29,961 bases of DNA from a virus, in the IMG/VR virus record IMGVR_UViG_3300044621_002232, positions 1 through 29,961 of that record, one strand, 5' to 3'. The translations under genes and the position numbers were made by a program. The number at the start of each line of letters is the position of its first letter. Position 1 is the first letter of the stretch. Below are positions 7,290-15,182 of this stretch, in pieces. The notes below the pieces were generated by a model. That model saw only the letters and a list, made by a program, of their open reading frames with translations, was not told the DNA's origin and did no database searches.

Positions 7290-8316
7290 AGTTTGTGCCG
7301 TTGGTTAGTGATTCAAAGTCAATGCGCTGATATCCAGTGCTTTCAAATACACTGCGATTATGCTGGATTATGTCAAGATTGTCAAGCCAATGCTGATGCC
7401 AACTGTGCTGAGACATGTTCAAAAGTCTATCCAATTCCTCAAGATATAGAGTCAGTCGGTACTGGTCATTGACCAGATCATAGCTGTAATCAATAAAGTC
7501 AGGCAACTCAAATCCCAAATTCTGAATGGATTGTATCAGTCCTCGATGCCCATAAGGCAATATAAAGTGTCCTTTGATCAAAGGATCAAAAGTTTTTTCA
7601 GTGACCAATCGGGTTGTGCCATGTTCCAAAGTTTCGCAGTAGATGCTGATGTAACTGTGTTGATAATACTGATTGTGAACAGGACTGTAACCTTTGACTG
7701 GACAAGCACTAGGATCCAGCCCAAGCACTGAATCTAGATCAAGATCTGAACCATAACGATTACTGATCAGCATGCGATTGGGCCAGTGACCAATGTAGCC
7801 CTGTTGTGACCATTTGTTGGCCACATGATCAATTATGGCTGCTCTAGCTGGTCGATTGGCATAGCGTTTACAAGGCATGACAAAAATTCTATTGGGTGTT
7901 TTGTCAATGCCACACAATCGGTAATCCATTGGCTCAGTGTAATACCACACAGGTTGGCTGGCAAATTGATAGTGTTGATAAAATGCTTTGGAACGATTGA
8001 ACATCCAGTTGCTGCTGATTATTTTGGCATGTTGCTGATCAGAGTCACATTCTACCAACACATAGCTGTCCAGCCAGTCAAGCCAGTCTACATTGTTCCA
8101 ACCGTGAATTTTGTTTTCACTGGCATGACAGATGTCTACACACAGTTTGAGTTTGCTGGGAATAGCAGCAACAGTTTCGGGTGATACTTGACTGCTCCAC
8201 AGCACAAGATCCAGATCTTGTTCAGCGGGTTCTAGCACATCGCCATTGAGTTCAAAAAATTGATTGGCAGCATGTCGATTTGAATCTTGACAAAGATTCA
8301 AAGTGCGGTAAATCAA
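7261..8316 (-). CDS. Glycosyltransferase-like protein
   Basis: Protein of 351 residues. The start is TTG at 8316 (TTGA overlap with the previous stop, GAGGAA five bases upstream); no ATG lies nearby. Residues 239-256 (TEKTFDPLIKGHFILPYG) match the C-terminal donor-binding pattern of GT-B enzymes such as the family-10 fucosyltransferases (TEKxFDxLxxGxxPxxYG), and YISIYCETLEHGTT before it fits the same domain. The N-terminal half is divergent. A sugar transfer to DNA, virion protein or host surface is possible; the acceptor is not visible. It sits between replication genes, as an inserted accessory gene would. Confidence 0.6.
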   Translation of the reverse strand: MIYRTLNLCQDSNRHAANQFFELNGDVLEPAEQDLDLVLWSSQVSPETVAAIPSKLKLCVDICHASENKIHGWNNVDWLDWLDSYVLVECDSDQQHAKIISSNWMFNRSKAFYQHYQFASQPVWYYTEPMDYRLCGIDKTPNRIFVMPCKRYANRPARAAIIDHVANKWSQQGYIGHWPNRMLISNRYGSDLDLDSVLGLDPSACPVKGYSPVHNQYYQHSYISIYCETLEHGTTRLVTEKTFDPLIKGHFILPYGHRGLIQSIQNLGFELPDFIDYSYDLVNDQYRLTLYLEELDRLLNMSQHSWHQHWLDNLDIIQHNRSVFESTGYQRIDFESLTNGTNYERTLGRKI

Positions 8317-8501
8317 ATCATTTCCTCAGCAATGCCCAGTATTTCGGCCATGATCAGCAGCACACCTGCGGCCACAAGCCAAGTGCCAGTGAGGCTATAC
8401 CCTGCTGTGACCACACATGCTCCGGCAGCAATGCGCAAAACACTTTTGATCATGCTGGCATAAAAATGCCCTGGGCTGGTGTCGCGAGGTTGAATATTCA
8501 T
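8313..8501 (-). CDS. Small membrane protein
   Basis: Protein of 62 residues from the ATG at 8501, which overlaps the stop of the preceding Cys-rich peptide (ATGA). Two hydrophobic stretches (IKSVLRIAAGACVVTAGYSL and TWLVAAGVLLIMAEILGIA) suggest a two-helix hairpin in the membrane, with a short charged N-terminus (MNIQPRDTSPGH). The function is unknown. It is placed between a Cys-rich peptide and the glycosyltransferase-like gene. Confidence 0.6.
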   Translation of the reverse strand: MNIQPRDTSPGHFYASMIKSVLRIAAGACVVTAGYSLTGTWLVAAGVLLIMAEILGIAEEMI

Positions 8502-8650
8502 TTTTTCCACAGTTGTTGAATAGCACGCCACAGGTTAACAAAACGCCAAGCGCGATCATTGAACATGGCAGGGTGATGGGGACACCGGCCTTGTCTATAA
8601 TCGCAGGCTGCACTGTATTCTTGATTACAAGTGGTACATTTCATGATCAT
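8498..8650 (-). CDS. 50-residue Cys/His-rich peptide (zinc-ribbon-like)
   Basis: Short gene in a gap between larger ones. Its ATG at 8650 overlaps the TGA of the cytidylyltransferase gene, and its TGA overlaps the next ATG, so the overlap chain supports it. It reads MIMKCTTCNQEY, then CDYRQGRCPHH, then a basic/aromatic tail (RAWRFVNLWRAIQQLWKK). The CxxC plus C-x6-C-x-H-H arrangement could bind zinc. The in-frame ATG at 8644 is an alternative start. No family recognised. Confidence 0.65.
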   Translation of the reverse strand: MIMKCTTCNQEYSAACDYRQGRCPHHPAMFNDRAWRFVNLWRAIQQLWKK

Positions 8651-9174
8651 CGAGTCTGTATGTAAGGGTCATGGCCCAAAGACTTGCTGGCATCAGTGGA
8701 GTTGGATTTCAATAATCGTTCAGTTTCCAATGTCAACACACGTTTGCGGAGACTAGAACTAGAAAAGCTGTGGTCGCGACCATTGAATACCAGTTCAATA
8801 TTTCGAATAAAGCATTCTTCTTGTCCACTGAATTCTTTGTCTTTGTATTCTACTCCCAGAATTCGAACGTCAACAGGAAGAATAAGCAGTAGATCCACCA
8901 AGTCCTGCTCAGTGGAATACACTACTACCTCATCAACGTAGCGACAGGCCGCCAGCTGGATTTGACGCTCCACAATGCTTTGAACGGGACGATTTTTGGT
9001 TTCTGGGCGATCGATAGTGGGATCAGTCTGTAGTCCACAGATAAGGTAGTCACAGTGATTCTTTGCTTCAGAGAGCATGGCAACATGCCCAGCATGGAAA
9101 AGATCAAATGTGCTGAAGGTGATGCCAATTCGCTTGCCTTCTGATTTGAGTTTTTTGATGTGATTGAATATCAT
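8647..9174 (-). CDS. Cytidylyltransferase-like nucleotidyltransferase
   Basis: Protein of 175 residues from the ATG at 9174 (ATGA overlap with the previous stop); an ATG at 9192 is possible. It shows GITFSTFDLFHAGHVAML, with HAGH at 27-30, the nucleotide-binding motif of the glycerol-3-phosphate/phosphocholine cytidylyltransferase family, and near residue 140 RDHSFSSSSLRKRV in place of the family's RTxxISTTxL. The family joins CTP or ATP to a phosphorylated alcohol or sugar. Together with the glycosyltransferase-like gene downstream, it may supply an activated precursor, which is inference. Confidence 0.8.
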   Translation of the reverse strand: MIFNHIKKLKSEGKRIGITFSTFDLFHAGHVAMLSEAKNHCDYLICGLQTDPTIDRPETKNRPVQSIVERQIQLAACRYVDEVVVYSTEQDLVDLLLILPVDVRILGVEYKDKEFSGQEECFIRNIELVFNGRDHSFSSSSLRKRVLTLETERLLKSNSTDASKSLGHDPYIQTR

Positions 9175-9410
9175 CTTTTGAGTTCTTGCCATACCTGGCG
9201 TTTTTCTAACTGGGTCACAAAGTCATCTTCGTCTGCGCCAAAGTGTGGCGACTGCCGTAGCATTTGGTCCAGCTCGTGTTGGATTTGTAGCAGGTCTTGT
9301 TTACAACTCCAGGCCGAGAATCCATCATTGTACCTGCTGTTGACTTCGGCGCTACAGCGTCGCAACTCGCCAATGATTCTGGCCACATCCCAGGAGATTT
9401 TAAATCCCAT
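9171..9410 (-). CDS. Small conserved phage protein, unknown function
   Basis: Protein of 79 residues, mostly helical by composition, with MGFKISWDVARIIGELRR at the start and a central SAWSCKQDL. There are no metal-binding or membrane features. It lies two bases after the co-chaperonin stop and is joined by ATGA to the cytidylyltransferase gene. I have seen similar sequences in marine T4-like phages but know no role. Confidence 0.6.
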   Translation of the reverse strand: MGFKISWDVARIIGELRRCSAEVNSRYNDGFSAWSCKQDLLQIQHELDQMLRQSPHFGADEDDFVTQLEKRQVWQELKR

Positions 9411-9412
9411 GA

Positions 9413-9796
9413 TCAGCGTCGGGATTCAACGTGAACAGCGTCACTCATGGTGTCATCCTGTGGCGCCTGATCAGTGACCAGGAGGATGTCTTTGGGATCA
9501 ATTTTGCGTATGGTTTTTGCGCCTGTTTCGTCTTCGACTTCTACTCCGCGTGTCCAACGCCCGTGAGCCACACAGATCCATTGTCCCACTGTGACATCAT
9601 GTTGCCGGGGCCCAACTGCGTACACCCTACCCCATCTGGGACGAATGCCTGTGCCTTTGCCGTTGTCGTTCAACAGTATGATACCAGAGCTGGTTATCCT
9701 TTGATCAAATACCATGTCGCTCACAATCACAGTGTCGTTCAATGGCTTGAATTTTTTGATAGAAATTTGATTGGGATCAAACGCTTTTTGAGTCAT
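9413..9796 (-). CDS. GroES-like co-chaperonin (T4 gp31 role)
   Basis: Protein of 127 residues. The stretch FKPLNDTVIVSDM followed by SSGIILLNDNGKG matches the GroES beta-strand and mobile loop, where the IILL tripeptide region would contact GroEL. GRVYAVGP and DVTVGQWICVAHG are the later conserved strands, and the end (KIDPKDILLVTD) is the closing strand. In T4, gp31 replaces host GroES so that the major capsid protein gp23 can fold; the same use is inferred here. The extra C-terminal tail after residue 110 is Asp/Gln-rich and probably disordered. The ATG overlaps the preceding stop (TAATG). Confidence 0.82.
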   Translation of the reverse strand: MTQKAFDPNQISIKKFKPLNDTVIVSDMVFDQRITSSGIILLNDNGKGTGIRPRWGRVYAVGPRQHDVTVGQWICVAHGRWTRGVEVEDETGAKTIRKIDPKDILLVTDQAPQDDTMSDAVHVESRR

Positions 9797-10161
9797 TATC
9801 GGCTTTCTTTGGGTTGATTGGCACGAGACAGTGCTCCGGCTATGCCTTTAAGGGGTGCTGTCTGCTCAATTTTGGCCACAACAGGTTCTTGTGGCAAGTC
9901 ATCGGGCACAAGATTGGATTTTTTAACAGGGCGTTCGGCAGGTCGAGGTGTGGATTTGGCTACAACTTGTTTGTCAACGCCAGCGTTGAGATCACGATTG
10001 ACCTGACGATTGCGCGGCATGACCACTTTGTTTTGATTATCAATCACGTCTCCGCGAGCATTGACTTTCATATTGCCCACTGCTCGTGTGCGCTCATTTT
10101 GTGTCATGATTGCTCCAATGTCCACAGTGCGACCTTGAGCTGTTTTATAAAGTTTTGGCAT
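9796..10161 (-). CDS. Conserved phage protein, possible virion component
   Basis: Protein of 121 residues with a conserved N-terminal half (MPKLYKTAQGRTVDIGAIM, then NMKVNARGDVID) and a basic, Pro-rich disordered C-terminal half. The N-terminal pattern is one I recall from many cyanophages, where function is unassigned. AGGAG lies 6 nt before the ATG. A late-type box at 10179-10186 could drive this gene and the co-chaperonin late in infection. Confidence 0.6.
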   Translation of the reverse strand: MPKLYKTAQGRTVDIGAIMTQNERTRAVGNMKVNARGDVIDNQNKVVMPRNRQVNRDLNAGVDKQVVAKSTPRPAERPVKKSNLVPDDLPQEPVVAKIEQTAPLKGIAGALSRANQPKESR

Positions 10162-10178
10162 GTGTATCTCCTAGATGA

Positions 10179-10186
10179 TATTTAAC
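10179..10186 (-). promoter_or_regulatory. Possible late promoter inside the replication operon
   Basis: Reads GTTAAATA on the - strand and overlaps the stop of the polymerase-fragment gene. The predicted start near 10173 leaves a 12-nt leader holding AGGAG. The second base differs from other boxes, so this is weaker. Confidence 0.35.
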
Positions 10187-10700
10187 GCAGAAATTCTGCT
10201 GGATCTAAATCATAGTACAAGCTGTCAATTCTATGAACTCCTAGTTTGTATAGAACATAACTGGCCACACTGGATCCGCGGCCCACTCCCCAAACTAGAT
10301 GATGCTCGGTCATGACGTCAACAAGATACTTGAGATAGCGCAACAGATTGAACAAGTTGCGTTCTTGATACATCAATAGTTCTTGGCCTACTCGCTGTAA
10401 TTCCTGATCAGACTCACACAGACTCAACGCATATTGAGCAATGTCCAAAGTCTGATATTGTTCTGGCATGAACCAAACTTGCTGATTTCTGTGATCAAAT
10501 TCTTCAGTGGTCATTTGATCAACCAGTTCGTTGTACCGCACAAAAGCTGGCACGTCTTCAAGTATTTGAGCCGCAGTTTCCAAATCAACTGAATCGTCTA
10601 CCAATGCTTGGCCAAACTGTCGAATCTCTTGCCCACGCATCACAGCATCGCAAAGATCACTTTCGTCCAGTATGATTTCTCCGTGTTTGTTAGTTTTCAT
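10182..10700 (-). CDS. Orphan fragment of bacterial DNA polymerase III alpha (DnaE-like)
   Basis: Protein of 172 residues. Residues 138-172 contain GVGRGSSVASYVLYKLG and IDSLYYDLDPAEFLR, matching the C-family polymerase palm stretch (GRGSxxxSxVxYxLGxxxxDPLxxxLxFERFL). The 30 residues before it (ERNLFNLLRYLKYLVD) fit the preceding DnaE helix. The protein stops just where DnaE would go on to its catalytic PDxDxD, so it lacks the active-site aspartates, and the PHP and finger domains are absent. It is intact as a gene, with normal overlaps on both sides, so it is probably a repurposed domain and not debris. Its role is unknown. Confidence 0.75.
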   Translation of the reverse strand: MKTNKHGEIILDESDLCDAVMRGQEIRQFGQALVDDSVDLETAAQILEDVPAFVRYNELVDQMTTEEFDHRNQQVWFMPEQYQTLDIAQYALSLCESDQELQRVGQELLMYQERNLFNLLRYLKYLVDVMTEHHLVWGVGRGSSVASYVLYKLGVHRIDSLYYDLDPAEFLR

Positions 10701-11292
10701 CTCTGTTGAATTTTACCACAGTATTGGCCACTATGTCAAGAGATCTGTCAGTGTCACTGTTCCATTCTAAATCATAATCTTGCCAGCTGGGCACCCGCCT
10801 TAGTTTCACAACATTTTTTTGATTGGGCTTGAGTTGTATACAGTGATTTGGACCGCTGTCGTTCCACCAGCCTGTGCCCAGGTCAAAAAAAGTTGTTTCT
10901 TGATCACTGTGTAGGTAGTGAATATTGTCGCCTAGATCACTCACAATGTCCAATTCTTTGACCACAAGTCTATCTTCCATGATGGCATTAAACTTGGCAA
11001 ACAACATCAACCCAACAATTTGATCAATAGGCTGTTCGGGCAAAGTTGTGATGTTGATGCCAGCTGCGTTGAGTTTGTTGATGGTGTCTGTGTCATTTTG
11101 ATGTACAAACACTGTGCTTTCTAGTTCTTGGTACACAAACCACTTCAGTCTGCTGATGGCCACAATTTGATGTTCTTGATCATTGGTGTTGGTTATCAAG
11201 CTCAATGTCACACCATAGTTGTTCATCTGTAATCGGTCTTCGAACCATATACCAGACCGCCAATCCATGTTGTATTTCAGTCGTATGTTCAT
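10690..11292 (-). CDS. Conserved phage protein, unknown function
   Basis: Protein of 200 residues, soluble, rich in Asn and Asp. It opens with MNIRLKYNMDWRSGIWFEDR and has a beta-rich middle (TNDQEHQIVAISRLKWFVYQ) and a Trp-rich stretch FDLGTGWWNDSGPNH. No motif known to me. The ATG overlaps the previous stop (ATGA), and its end overlaps the polymerase-fragment gene by 11 nt, so the two are likely co-translated. Confidence 0.6.
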   Translation of the reverse strand: MNIRLKYNMDWRSGIWFEDRLQMNNYGVTLSLITNTNDQEHQIVAISRLKWFVYQELESTVFVHQNDTDTINKLNAAGINITTLPEQPIDQIVGLMLFAKFNAIMEDRLVVKELDIVSDLGDNIHYLHSDQETTFFDLGTGWWNDSGPNHCIQLKPNQKNVVKLRRVPSWQDYDLEWNSDTDRSLDIVANTVVKFNRDEN

Positions 11293-11531
11293 GATATATC
11301 AATTTTGGAGTCAAAGTCTGGTGTTGACTGCCCAGGCTGTGGCCGATACAGTTCGTTCAGTTTGATTTGATGCTGTGCGCGATAACTTTCTATGGCCATC
11401 ATGATTTGTCCGCAAAGATATCCATTGCCTGATCTTTGAGCAATGGATAACTTTTTGTAAAGTTCGCTTAACTTTTTACCGATCTCTTCCAAAGAGAGCT
11501 TGTTGATATCGTGTAAAAAAGGATGTTCCAT
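11289..11531 (-). CDS. Small conserved protein, first gene of the replication operon
   Basis: Protein of 80 residues: an amphipathic helical part (LSLEEIGKKLSELYKKLSIA, then GYLCGQIMMAIESYRAQHQ) and a short tail ending in DSKIDIS. A similar pattern occurs in cyanophages with no assigned role. AAAGG precedes the ATG by about 5 nt, and a sigma-70 type promoter lies just upstream (11548-11577), so this gene probably heads the leftward operon that runs to 5514. Confidence 0.65.
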   Translation of the reverse strand: MEHPFLHDINKLSLEEIGKKLSELYKKLSIAQRSGNGYLCGQIMMAIESYRAQHQIKLNELYRPQPGQSTPDFDSKIDIS

Positions 11532-11547
11532 ATCTGCCTTTGTGGCA

Positions 11548-11577
11548 ATTATACAGAATTGTTTGACAAAAATCTAA
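11548..11577 (-). promoter_or_regulatory. Sigma-70 type promoter for the replication operon
   Basis: TATAAT (11548-11553) with TTAGAT (11572-11577) at an 18-nt spacing on the - strand. The -10 is a perfect match and the -35 is weak. The start would be near 11541, giving a 10-nt leader with AAAGG. This fits early or middle expression of gp44 and its neighbours. Confidence 0.5.
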
Positions 11578-11580
11578 CAG

Positions 11581-12465
11581 TTAGGCAAAAGCCACACCGT
11601 TGTCACTGATAGCATACCATTTGTTGTTGACATACTGTAGCACACAACTGTCGCCAATGTCTGTAAAACTTATAGTACCTGTGCCTGATGATTTCCATCC
11701 TGCATTGGTCACTGTGATTACCATATCACCGCCGTCGGCTGCCATGGCAAACACTTTGATCTGTCCTGGTACTCCAGCAGCCAGTGTGGCTGTTTCGTTG
11801 GTCACTGTTGAAAAGTAACTGGTTGTAACACCCAAACTAGCAGCAGCACCGTTGCCCAAATCTTCGCTGGTGTTGCTCCAGGCATTCAGTAGTTGGCTGG
11901 TGCTTTCAACCATCACTGCGGTGCCACCGTTGATGCTGGACAAATAGAAAGTATACACACCCGCAGATCTGGCAGAAAATACATTGCTGGTAGTATTCCA
12001 TCCCATGATGCCTGCTGAGTTTACATTCACTGCTGCTGGAAATGTCACAGTATGAGTGGCACTGGCCACTGTGACAATCAATTTCAGCGATCCACTGAGT
12101 CCAGCAGCTGGCCAGTTGGTTAAGTTGAAACTGATGTTGCCAGAAGTGGTCACTGTTTGTACAGCTCCTGCTGCGTAGTTAACTGTGACTGATCCACTGG
12201 TGGTACCCAAAGCTACCACAGTTTCTGACACATCTTGGCTTTGATAGTTGTAGATCAAACTGCCATCAAAGTTGTTGTTGAGCGTGGTGCCAGCCAGGGC
12301 TCCTTTCAATATAGCATTGTTTTGAAGATCAGTGATCTCGTCTTCAGCATACTGAAAGTTGGTTTTGATATTGGTAAAATTGTCTCTAAAACCCTGTGAG
12401 TCGTTGTCTTGCCCAGCCACTGGATAAGTGCCGTCGATATTGTTGGGATTGATATTGCTTGCCAT
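11581..12465 (-). CDS. Virion/tail-fibre-like protein
   Basis: Protein of 294 residues. The head (INPNNIDGTYPVAGQDND, then SQGFRDNFTNIKTNF) is a conserved N-terminal module of marine T4-like virion proteins. The rest is Ser/Thr/Gly/Ala-rich with beta-strand patterns such as SVTVNYAAGAVQTVTTSGN and a closing ISFTDIGDSCVLQYVNNKWY, which resembles a fibre tip. No enzyme motif. It has its own late box and an AAGGAATTAGGA leader. Best read as a structural part of the tail-fibre cluster. Confidence 0.7.
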   Translation of the reverse strand: MASNINPNNIDGTYPVAGQDNDSQGFRDNFTNIKTNFQYAEDEITDLQNNAILKGALAGTTLNNNFDGSLIYNYQSQDVSETVVALGTTSGSVTVNYAAGAVQTVTTSGNISFNLTNWPAAGLSGSLKLIVTVASATHTVTFPAAVNVNSAGIMGWNTTSNVFSARSAGVYTFYLSSINGGTAVMVESTSQLLNAWSNTSEDLGNGAAASLGVTTSYFSTVTNETATLAAGVPGQIKVFAMAADGGDMVITVTNAGWKSSGTGTISFTDIGDSCVLQYVNNKWYAISDNGVAFA

Positions 12466-12488
12466 CTTGGTGTCCTAATTCCTTGCTG

Positions 12489-12496
12489 TATTTAGC
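12489..12496 (-). promoter_or_regulatory. T4-like late promoter
   Basis: Reads GCTAAATA on the - strand. The predicted start near 12483 leaves an 18-nt leader with AGGA before the ATG at 12465. The first two bases are part of the hairpin at 12495-12511. Confidence 0.5.
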
Positions 12497-12511
12497 AGGT
12501 CAACAACCTGC
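12495..12511 (-). terminator. Hairpin between the protease gene and the next late promoter
   Basis: GCAGGT and ACCTGC form a 6-bp stem with a 5-nt loop just after the protease stop (12520). The late box starts inside the downstream arm. There is no T-run, so it may be an mRNA 3'-end or processing hairpin and not a standard terminator. Confidence 0.4.
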
Positions 12512-12519
12512 GACCTCAG

Positions 12520-14061
12520 TTATGTTCTCAGTCCAGTTTTGTTAAATTCTATCGCGCCAGCACCATTGACTCCGCTAAAAGTGTTAAATGGCATGTATGC
12601 ATAACGATTTGGTCCGCCGTGTAAACTTTGAAAGTCAGCATAATTGGTAGTGGATACTGTGTCGTATAACACTCCCACTGTTGAGTCAGATATGATTTTC
12701 TGACGAATTTGAGCTGGTGTGGCCCTGGGGTAAACTTGTAGCAGTTGTGCCACAATGCCTGCTACATTGGGGCTAGCCATTGACGTGCCAGAGATACTGC
12801 CAATACGAAACAAAGAATTAAACGGGTAAACTGTAGATGCTCCAAATGCATTAGTGGTACTCATAGCACTTACTATTGCAGAGCCAGGGGCATAAACATC
12901 TACTCTGGGTCCACTGTCGCTAAAACCACTTTTGGTTTCTGGACCAATTTGGGTTGCGACACTACCAACACAGATCACTCCAGGCACTGCGGTTGGTGTG
13001 CAACCCTGCATGTAGTAAGTTTGAGAGCCATCTCTCAGAAACCAGTTGTTGTAGTCTGGTCCACCAAGTACATCAAGTGTTTGATAAAAATTGCCAGCTG
13101 ACCCAACCAAACAAACACCTTCTGCCAACAATTCGGCTACGTCAACATCTGTGCTTGCTACCCTAGTTCCAAAGACGCTGCCGGCCCCAATCATACCATA
13201 TTCGGGTCTTGAAGTATTGCCTGACCAAGACGTGCCTCGATAGTTTCCGCCATTGATAAATTGAAAGGTATTGATGTAGGCCCAACTCATATTGACCACG
13301 GTGGGTCGTTTGTATCCAGTGGCTGGATCTATGTTTTTGTAGCTATGCCATCCTTTGATACAGTCAAATGCATTTGTTACACTTAAACCCACAGTGGGAG
13401 ATCGAGCCAGACCGTTTACAGTCATCACATAGATGTCAGAATTTTTGGCTCTGCCATAAGTTTTGCCTGCAGCAATACCACAAACGTGTGTGCCGTGCCC
13501 GTCGTAGTCTGTGTAGAAAGTGGCAGGCATAGTACCTGGAATAAGTGAAGCAGCAAACCAGTCAATCTGTTTGACTCTGCTGATTCCTGCTGCGTTGGTA
13601 AATTCTGGGTGATCAACTTGACATCCAGAATCCTGTACAACAAAATCTACTCCAGTACCGTCTAGTGGATAGTTGTAGGTAAGATTGCCAGCGGAACTTG
13701 TAGTGTTGTTGGTGGTTGAATTTGTTCTAAAAAGACCCCAATTGATGGCTAGATTATTTGATGGATTGACACCCGAAATCTTATAGTACAGCCCGCTCTG
13801 TGCTGCTGTCAATATCATTTCTATGTCAGTGCGATGTTCTGGTGGTAATTCCACACAATACACTCTGGGATCTTTGCGTAAAGTTTCAGCTTCAGCATCA
13901 GTCAAATCATACCAACACTGACGCTGGCTAGTAGGACGCTCGTTGGCAATTTCAACACCGCGATAAGGAACGTAACCACTGCCCAGACCAACAGTTTCTA
14001 TTTCGTGCCAAAACGCATCGTAATCTACACCTGTGTTGAGAGCTACATTGTAAACAGTCAT
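12520..14061 (-). CDS. Subtilisin-family (S8) serine protease in the tail-fibre cluster
   Basis: Protein of 513 residues with a complete catalytic set: Asp144 ([14 protein letters not shown]), His189 ([14 protein letters not shown]), oxyanion Asn324 (VGSAGN) and Ser427 ([12 protein letters not shown]). There is no signal peptide, so it is not exported by Sec. Residues 1-90 (with [19 protein letters not shown]) look like the I9-type propeptide that guards subtilases. The ATG overlaps the stop of the collagen-like gene (ATGA), and tail-fibre-type genes lie on both sides. It is therefore likely packaged, to trim fibre proteins or to digest host surface proteins. The target is inference; the fold is secure. 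Confidence 0.92.
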   Translation of the reverse strand: MTVYNVALNTGVDYDAFWHEIETVGLGSGYVPYRGVEIANERPTSQRQCWYDLTDAEAETLRKDPRVYCVELPPEHRTDIEMILTAAQSGLYYKISGVNPSNNLAINWGLFRTNSTTNNTTSSAGNLTYNYPLDGTGVDFVVQDSGCQVDHPEFTNAAGISRVKQIDWFAASLIPGTMPATFYTDYDGHGTHVCGIAAGKTYGRAKNSDIYVMTVNGLARSPTVGLSVTNAFDCIKGWHSYKNIDPATGYKRPTVVNMSWAYINTFQFINGGNYRGTSWSGNTSRPEYGMIGAGSVFGTRVASTDVDVAELLAEGVCLVGSAGNFYQTLDVLGGPDYNNWFLRDGSQTYYMQGCTPTAVPGVICVGSVATQIGPETKSGFSDSGPRVDVYAPGSAIVSAMSTTNAFGASTVYPFNSLFRIGSISGTSMASPNVAGIVAQLLQVYPRATPAQIRQKIISDSTVGVLYDTVSTTNYADFQSLHGGPNRYAYMPFNTFSGVNGAGAIEFNKTGLRT

Positions 14062-15164
14062 ATTAAGTTAACCCAGGCACCATTTTCATATGCTTGAACT
14101 TTGTTTAAACTTGTGTTGTAGATCATGTCGCCATTGGAGGCTATCAATGCGTCTCTTTGACCGGTGCTAAGATTAGGCAACCGGAAAGATCCGCCGCCAA
14201 CTACCCTCACAGCCACGACTGCGCTTAGATCCAAAATGGTAGCACTGGTAACTGTGGGTGTTCCTGCACCACTGCCAATAAAATTTACAGCAGTGACGTC
14301 ACCAGTAGACATTACGAATGTAAACGCATTGGCACCAAACCCATTGCCCTCTAAATTTCCAGACAAAGGACCGCTCAATGAAGCAATGCCACCACCACCA
14401 GCTGGCCCTTGTGGTCCTTGTGGTCCTTGCGGACCTCCAGCTGGACCTTGCGGTCCTTGCGGTCCAGTTAGTCCTTGCGGGCCTTGTGGTCCTCTAGGGC
14501 CTTGTGGTCCACCAGCAGGACCTTGTGGCCCTTGTGGTCCTGTTGCTCCAATGGGCCCTTGTGGCCCTTGGGGTCCTGTTGAACCTGGTCCTTGTGGCCC
14601 TTGTGGTCCTGTTGCTCCAATGGGCCCTTGTGGCCCTTGTGGTCCTGTTGAACCTGGTCCTTGTGGCCCTTGAGGACCAGTTAATCCAATGGGTCCTTGT
14701 GGCCCTTGAGGACCAGTTGATCCAATGGGTCCTTGTGGCCCGCGTGGACCGGTTGCTCCTGTGGGACCAGTTGGTCCAGAAGGACCTTGTGGTCCTTGTG
14801 GCCCGCCAGCCGGACCTTGTGGTCCTTGTGGTCCTGTTGCTCCGGTAGGTCCTTGTGGCCCTGTAGTAGGAGCAGACCAATACAAATTTCCAGTTCCATC
14901 TGTGGCCAAAATCTCTCCGCTTGATCCGCCTGTGATTTTGACTCCAACATTGCTGCCTAGTCGAACTGTGTTAGCATCTGAAAAGTTCACCACTCCATTG
15001 CTAGTTAAACCAGTGAGATTGCCCACTGAAGTAATGTTGCCTTGTGAATTGCCGGTAACTGAGTTGGCTAATAGAACATTGTTGTACACATAGGTAAAAT
15101 TGCTGTCTAATTCAGAAAGCTGGATAGAACCAGTTTGATTGGAAAATTGATATGGAATAGTCAT
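14058..15164 (-). CDS. Collagen-like tail-fibre protein
   Basis: Protein of 368 residues. The head (residues 1-100) contains [17 protein letters not shown] and [14 protein letters not shown], typical phage fibre-attachment sequence. Residues 102 to about 255 are G-X-Y repeats, mostly GPQGPQGP with some GPIGATG. The tip contains [18 protein letters not shown] and ends [15 protein letters not shown], a common fibre end. The Gly-X-Y stretch should form a trimeric collagen-like rod without hydroxyproline. The late box lies 10 nt before the ATG with no Shine-Dalgarno site. It is coupled to the protease gene downstream. Confidence 0.88.
   Translation of the reverse strand: MTIPYQFSNQTGSIQLSELDSNFTYVYNNVLLANSVTGNSQGNITSVGNLTGLTSNGVVNFSDANTVRLGSNVGVKITGGSSGEILATDGTGNLYWSAPTTGPQGPTGATGPQGPQGPAGGPQGPQGPSGPTGPTGATGPRGPQGPIGSTGPQGPQGPIGLTGPQGPQGPGSTGPQGPQGPIGATGPQGPQGPGSTGPQGPQGPIGATGPQGPQGPAGGPQGPRGPQGPQGLTGPQGPQGPAGGPQGPQGPQGPAGGGGIASLSGPLSGNLEGNGFGANAFTFVMSTGDVTAVNFIGSGAGTPTVTSATILDLSAVVAVRVVGGGSFRLPNLSTGQRDALIASNGDMIYNTSLNKVQAYENGAWVNLI
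14398..14861 (-). repeat. Collagen-like (Gly-X-Y) coding repeat
   Basis: Tandem 9-bp units of the type GGACCACAAGGCCC and close variants encode the Gly-X-Y rod. Longer duplications are present, for example the two copies of the unit around 14541-14600 and 14603-14660. Confidence 0.85.
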
Positions 15165-15174
15165 AATTTTGTTC

Positions 15175-15182
15175 TATTTATG
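15175..15182 (-). promoter_or_regulatory. T4-like late promoter ahead of the 15164 fibre gene
   Basis: Reads CATAAATA on the - strand and contains the TAA stop of the 906-residue protein. The predicted start near 15169 leaves a leader of about 5 nt and no Shine-Dalgarno site. Confidence 0.45.

Noticed and set aside
11565-11586. CTAA/TTAG mini-hairpin followed by T5 after the gene ending at 11581
   Set aside because: The stem is only 4 bp with a 3-nt loop, too weak to call a terminator.
14398-14861. Regularly spaced short repeats that could be mistaken for a CRISPR array
   Set aside because: The units are contiguous 9-bp coding repeats in frame with Gly-X-Y, with no unique spacers.
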